This document shows, in pieces, positions 62,142 to 64,000 of a stretch of DNA of 64,000 nt. Below the pieces are notes generated by a model that was not told where the DNA came from, ran no database searches, and was given only the letters and a program-made list of their open reading frames with translations. Numbering within the stretch: position 1 is the stretch's first letter; every line of letters begins with the position of its first letter. The stretch comes from Clostridiales bacterium (GTDB taxonomy: Bacteria; Bacillota; Clostridia; Christensenellales; Aristaeellaceae), in contig SVGW01000001.1 in NCBI GenBank assembly GCA_015056125.1, positions 62,001 through 126,000 of the forward strand. Direction: 5' to 3'. Position numbers and translations under genes: made by a program.

Positions 62142-63674
62142 TTAAGGGTTCGCAGAATGGAGAATATTCAGATTGGGCCAGAAATCCCCGGGCAAAAAAA
62201 GCGCGCCGGCCAGGGTTTCGGGCTGCTCTCCCATGATGTAAATGCTCACCTTTTTTACTGGCGATAGCTCCGTTAAGGTATTGACCAGTGAATAGATCAG
62301 CAGCCGCTCCTGGGTTTCGTCCATCCCTTCACACAGCATGGGCAGCTGACTGGAAAAATTCAGCACCAGGGTATCCCCATCCAAAGCCACGCCCAGCAGA
62401 TCGGCATCCCGAAGAGCCTGGGGCAGCGCAGGAGAAAGGGCGGAAACGCTGTCAATGCTCTGGGGCCCCAGAATCAATTGATTCACCAGCGCCCGGGCAT
62501 TGCGGGCTTCATAGAAGGGAATAGCCCGGGATACCTTTTGCAGCATCCCCTCCCGGGTGGCAAAATAGAGGGTACATTCATCCAGCAGGAAGGATACAAA
62601 ATCCCGCCGACGGATCAATCCATCCGCAAAATAAATGGTTTCCCCGGCGCCGGTGTAGGTGGCGGAGGGGGTAAGGGCGGTAAGGCGCTCGCTACCGATG
62701 GAAATGCTGATGCCGTCCAGCCCGGGGAGGAAGGTGGTGAGGGTGTAGGTGAGGGAGGCTACCATCACCGAGCGGGTAATGCCCGCTTCCAGCAGTTGGG
62801 CGTTAAGGGCCTCATCAAAATGCAAAGCCAGCCTGCGCATGCCCCCCGTTTCTTCCAATACGGGCTCCTCGGAAAGCAAGCCTACAAGATCGGGATATTT
62901 GGGCAAACCGGGCAAATATTCTGCGCCGGAGGATAGTGCTTCCAGCAGCGTTTGCGCCATAGCGGCGGGGGAAATTTCTGCAAAGGATAGGGTGCGGGCT
63001 TCGCAAAGAATGCCTTTTCCCGCGGTGGCAGGATAGTATAAAGCGGCGGAAATGGCCCGGCGGGCTGCCGTTTTGGGGGCGGATGCCCGGGCCCACAGGG
63101 TGCTCAGATCCTCCCTGGTGTTGCTTTGGAAGCAGCCGGCGGGCAGAGTGGCGGCGATATCTAAGCCGGGCTGTACACCGGCGATGAGCACGTTTACATA
63201 GCTGATATCCCCAAATTGGCACAGGGTGTTTGCCAGGGCCTGGCCCACAGTAAACAGCGCTTCATGGGAAAGGCGGAGGGCAGAGGCGCTCAGGCTCACA
63301 GTAGCTACCCCACCCGATACCTCCACGGCGTCCGTACTGGCCAGGGAAAGAGCCACTCCTTCTCCCAGGGGGGCAGCCAATTCAGTACCGGGATGGACAA
63401 GCAAAGCGCGGCAAAGGGCCTCCGCATTAGAATGGGAAGCGGATAAAGTGAGCGTTTCCGGTACGGAAAGAAGCCGCGTTCCGTCTACCGAGGGCAGATA
63501 AAGAAGCGCGGTTTGGATGTAGGTTTGATTTACGTCATTTTCCGGAGCAATATGCTTGCTTTCCACAGGGGGCAGCGTCACATTGGGCGCGGCAGAAGGA
63601 TTTTGCGCTCCGCAGCCGGATAAAAGCACACAGGCGCACAGCAGGCATAGAATACGGTAAAGGCGGCGGGCCAT
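62142..63674 (-). CDS. GerMN-domain lipoprotein
   Basis: A 510-residue lipoprotein: signal peptide with lipobox LLSGC, then two GerMN (sporulation/germination) modules. The first spans ~45-180 (ALLYLPSVDGTRLLSVPETL, EALCRALLVHP, GVATVSLSASAL) and the last ~375-505 (CTLYFATREGMLQKVSRAIPF, LVNQLILGP, DTLVLNFSS). A related middle part may be a third, degenerate copy. GerMN proteins act at the spore or cell surface in germination or peptidoglycan processes. ATG 63674 is chosen for AAGGAG; the longer ORF runs into the upstream gene. Confidence 0.82.
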   Translation of the reverse strand: MARRLYRILCLLCACVLLSGCGAQNPSAAPNVTLPPVESKHIAPENDVNQTYIQTALLYLPSVDGTRLLSVPETLTLSASHSNAEALCRALLVHPGTELAAPLGEGVALSLASTDAVEVSGGVATVSLSASALRLSHEALFTVGQALANTLCQFGDISYVNVLIAGVQPGLDIAATLPAGCFQSNTREDLSTLWARASAPKTAARRAISAALYYPATAGKGILCEARTLSFAEISPAAMAQTLLEALSSGAEYLPGLPKYPDLVGLLSEEPVLEETGGMRRLALHFDEALNAQLLEAGITRSVMVASLTYTLTTFLPGLDGISISIGSERLTALTPSATYTGAGETIYFADGLIRRRDFVSFLLDECTLYFATREGMLQKVSRAIPFYEARNARALVNQLILGPQSIDSVSALSPALPQALRDADLLGVALDGDTLVLNFSSQLPMLCEGMDETQERLLIYSLVNTLTELSPVKKVSIYIMGEQPETLAGALFLPGDFWPNLNILHSANP

Positions 63675-63685
63675 GGCTTTTCTCC

Positions 63686-64000
63686 TTACTTTTGATTCAT
63701 CATGGCGATCAGGCGGGAATAGGGAATTTTCCACAGCCCTTCCTCCCGGCACAGGTGCACGGGATAGCCATCCAGGCTTAAATCGCTGCTGGAGGAGTGC
63801 AGGGCCAAATCGGCGCTGAGCACGGCGCTCTGGCCGGAGGAAGCTACATTGCCGGGGGAAAGCAGGAAACCGGTGAGGGCCTGGGCGGCGGCAAAGGCGC
63901 TGTAGGCGCTTTGCTCATCGGGCCGGGGATCCTGAATGGCTCCTTTGGCGGTGAGGGAATAGAGGGTGGGCCAATCCTGGATCATCCAGGCGTTGAGGAT
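63686..64000 (-). CDS. Hypothetical protein, 5' end outside the window
   Basis: The last ~104 residues of a protein whose start lies beyond 64000: the frame stays open past the ATG at 63985 to the window edge (INAW-like codons precede it). It contains SAYSAFAAAQALTGFLLSPGN and ends LWKIPYSRLIAMMNQK. It stops 11 nt before the GerMN lipoprotein start on the same strand, so both are probably one operon. Family not recognised. Confidence 0.6.
   Translation of the reverse strand: MLNAWMIQDWPTLYSLTAKGAIQDPRPDEQSAYSAFAAAQALTGFLLSPGNVASSGQSAVLSADLALHSSSSDLSLDGYPVHLCREEGLWKIPYSRLIAMMNQK

Overview
This window comes from a spore-forming member of the Bacillota, most likely a gut-type Clostridia lineage. 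The basis is moderate-to-high GC with typical Firmicutes signals (AGGAGG-type Shine-Dalgarno sites, TTGACA/TATAAT promoters, rho-independent terminators, TTG starts), sporulation and germination proteins (a SpoIIQ-like LytM protein, a GerMN lipoprotein, a Spo0E-like peptide with Spo0A-box heptamers upstream), Soj/Spo0J-type ParAB and anaerobic glycyl-radical metabolism. I see no rRNA, tRNA, CRISPR, phage or transposase gene. Starts were re-chosen from Shine-Dalgarno positions, so several differ from the ORF track.

Layout. 0-2.9 kb: end of a class A penicillin-binding protein, DegV, a PQ-loop protein. 2.9-8.6 kb: an XRE/ADP-ribosylglycohydrolase fusion, then a strong promoter, a 30-codon leader ORF, a terminator and a heterodimeric ABC exporter, a layout that looks like a ribosome-mediated attenuator. 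8.7-11.9 kb: three GNAT genes, one a double GNAT and one a degenerate beta-lactamase/GNAT fusion. 12.2-15.3 kb: an EndoQ-like PHP nuclease fused to a UvrD helicase, ending in a possible sliding-clamp motif. 15.5-23.9 kb: a five-gene oligopeptide ABC importer in which four of five subunits carry unusual extra domains, including a ~375-residue insertion inside OppD; this is the strongest candidate for an undescribed system. 24-28.8 kb: housekeeping genes (hexose phosphomutase, transketolase).

28.9-36 kb: an AT-rich GNAT gene, a second ADP-ribosylglycohydrolase, an XRE/S24-like regulator, then a minus-strand run with M28 peptidase, barstar, a membrane-anchored peptidoglycan-binding barnase, an orphan DNA methyltransferase and a YkgJ protein. 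36-43 kb: CCA-adding enzyme, an unassigned glycyl radical enzyme with its activase, a ROK-like kinase and NagA. 43-50.3 kb: XRE-TPR regulator, dnaA with a candidate origin, a GH28 enzyme and parAB; dnaN is not next to dnaA. 50.3-57.3 kb: repeat-rich stretches around a secreted SH3 protein, two TIM-barrel sugar isomerase/epimerase-like proteins and an FAD oxidoreductase. 57.5-64 kb: MscL with a zinc-ribbon tail, HAD phosphatase, SpoIIQ-like protein, glmS, YjbR, Spo0E-like peptide and a GerMN lipoprotein.

Intergenic DNA is rich in structure: a seven-copy palindromic repeat family (P1), a two-copy repeat (P2), a three-copy composite repeat (P3) and a MITE-like palindrome. Several terminators have a T-tract that overlaps the -35 hexamer of the next promoter at exact 17-bp spacing.
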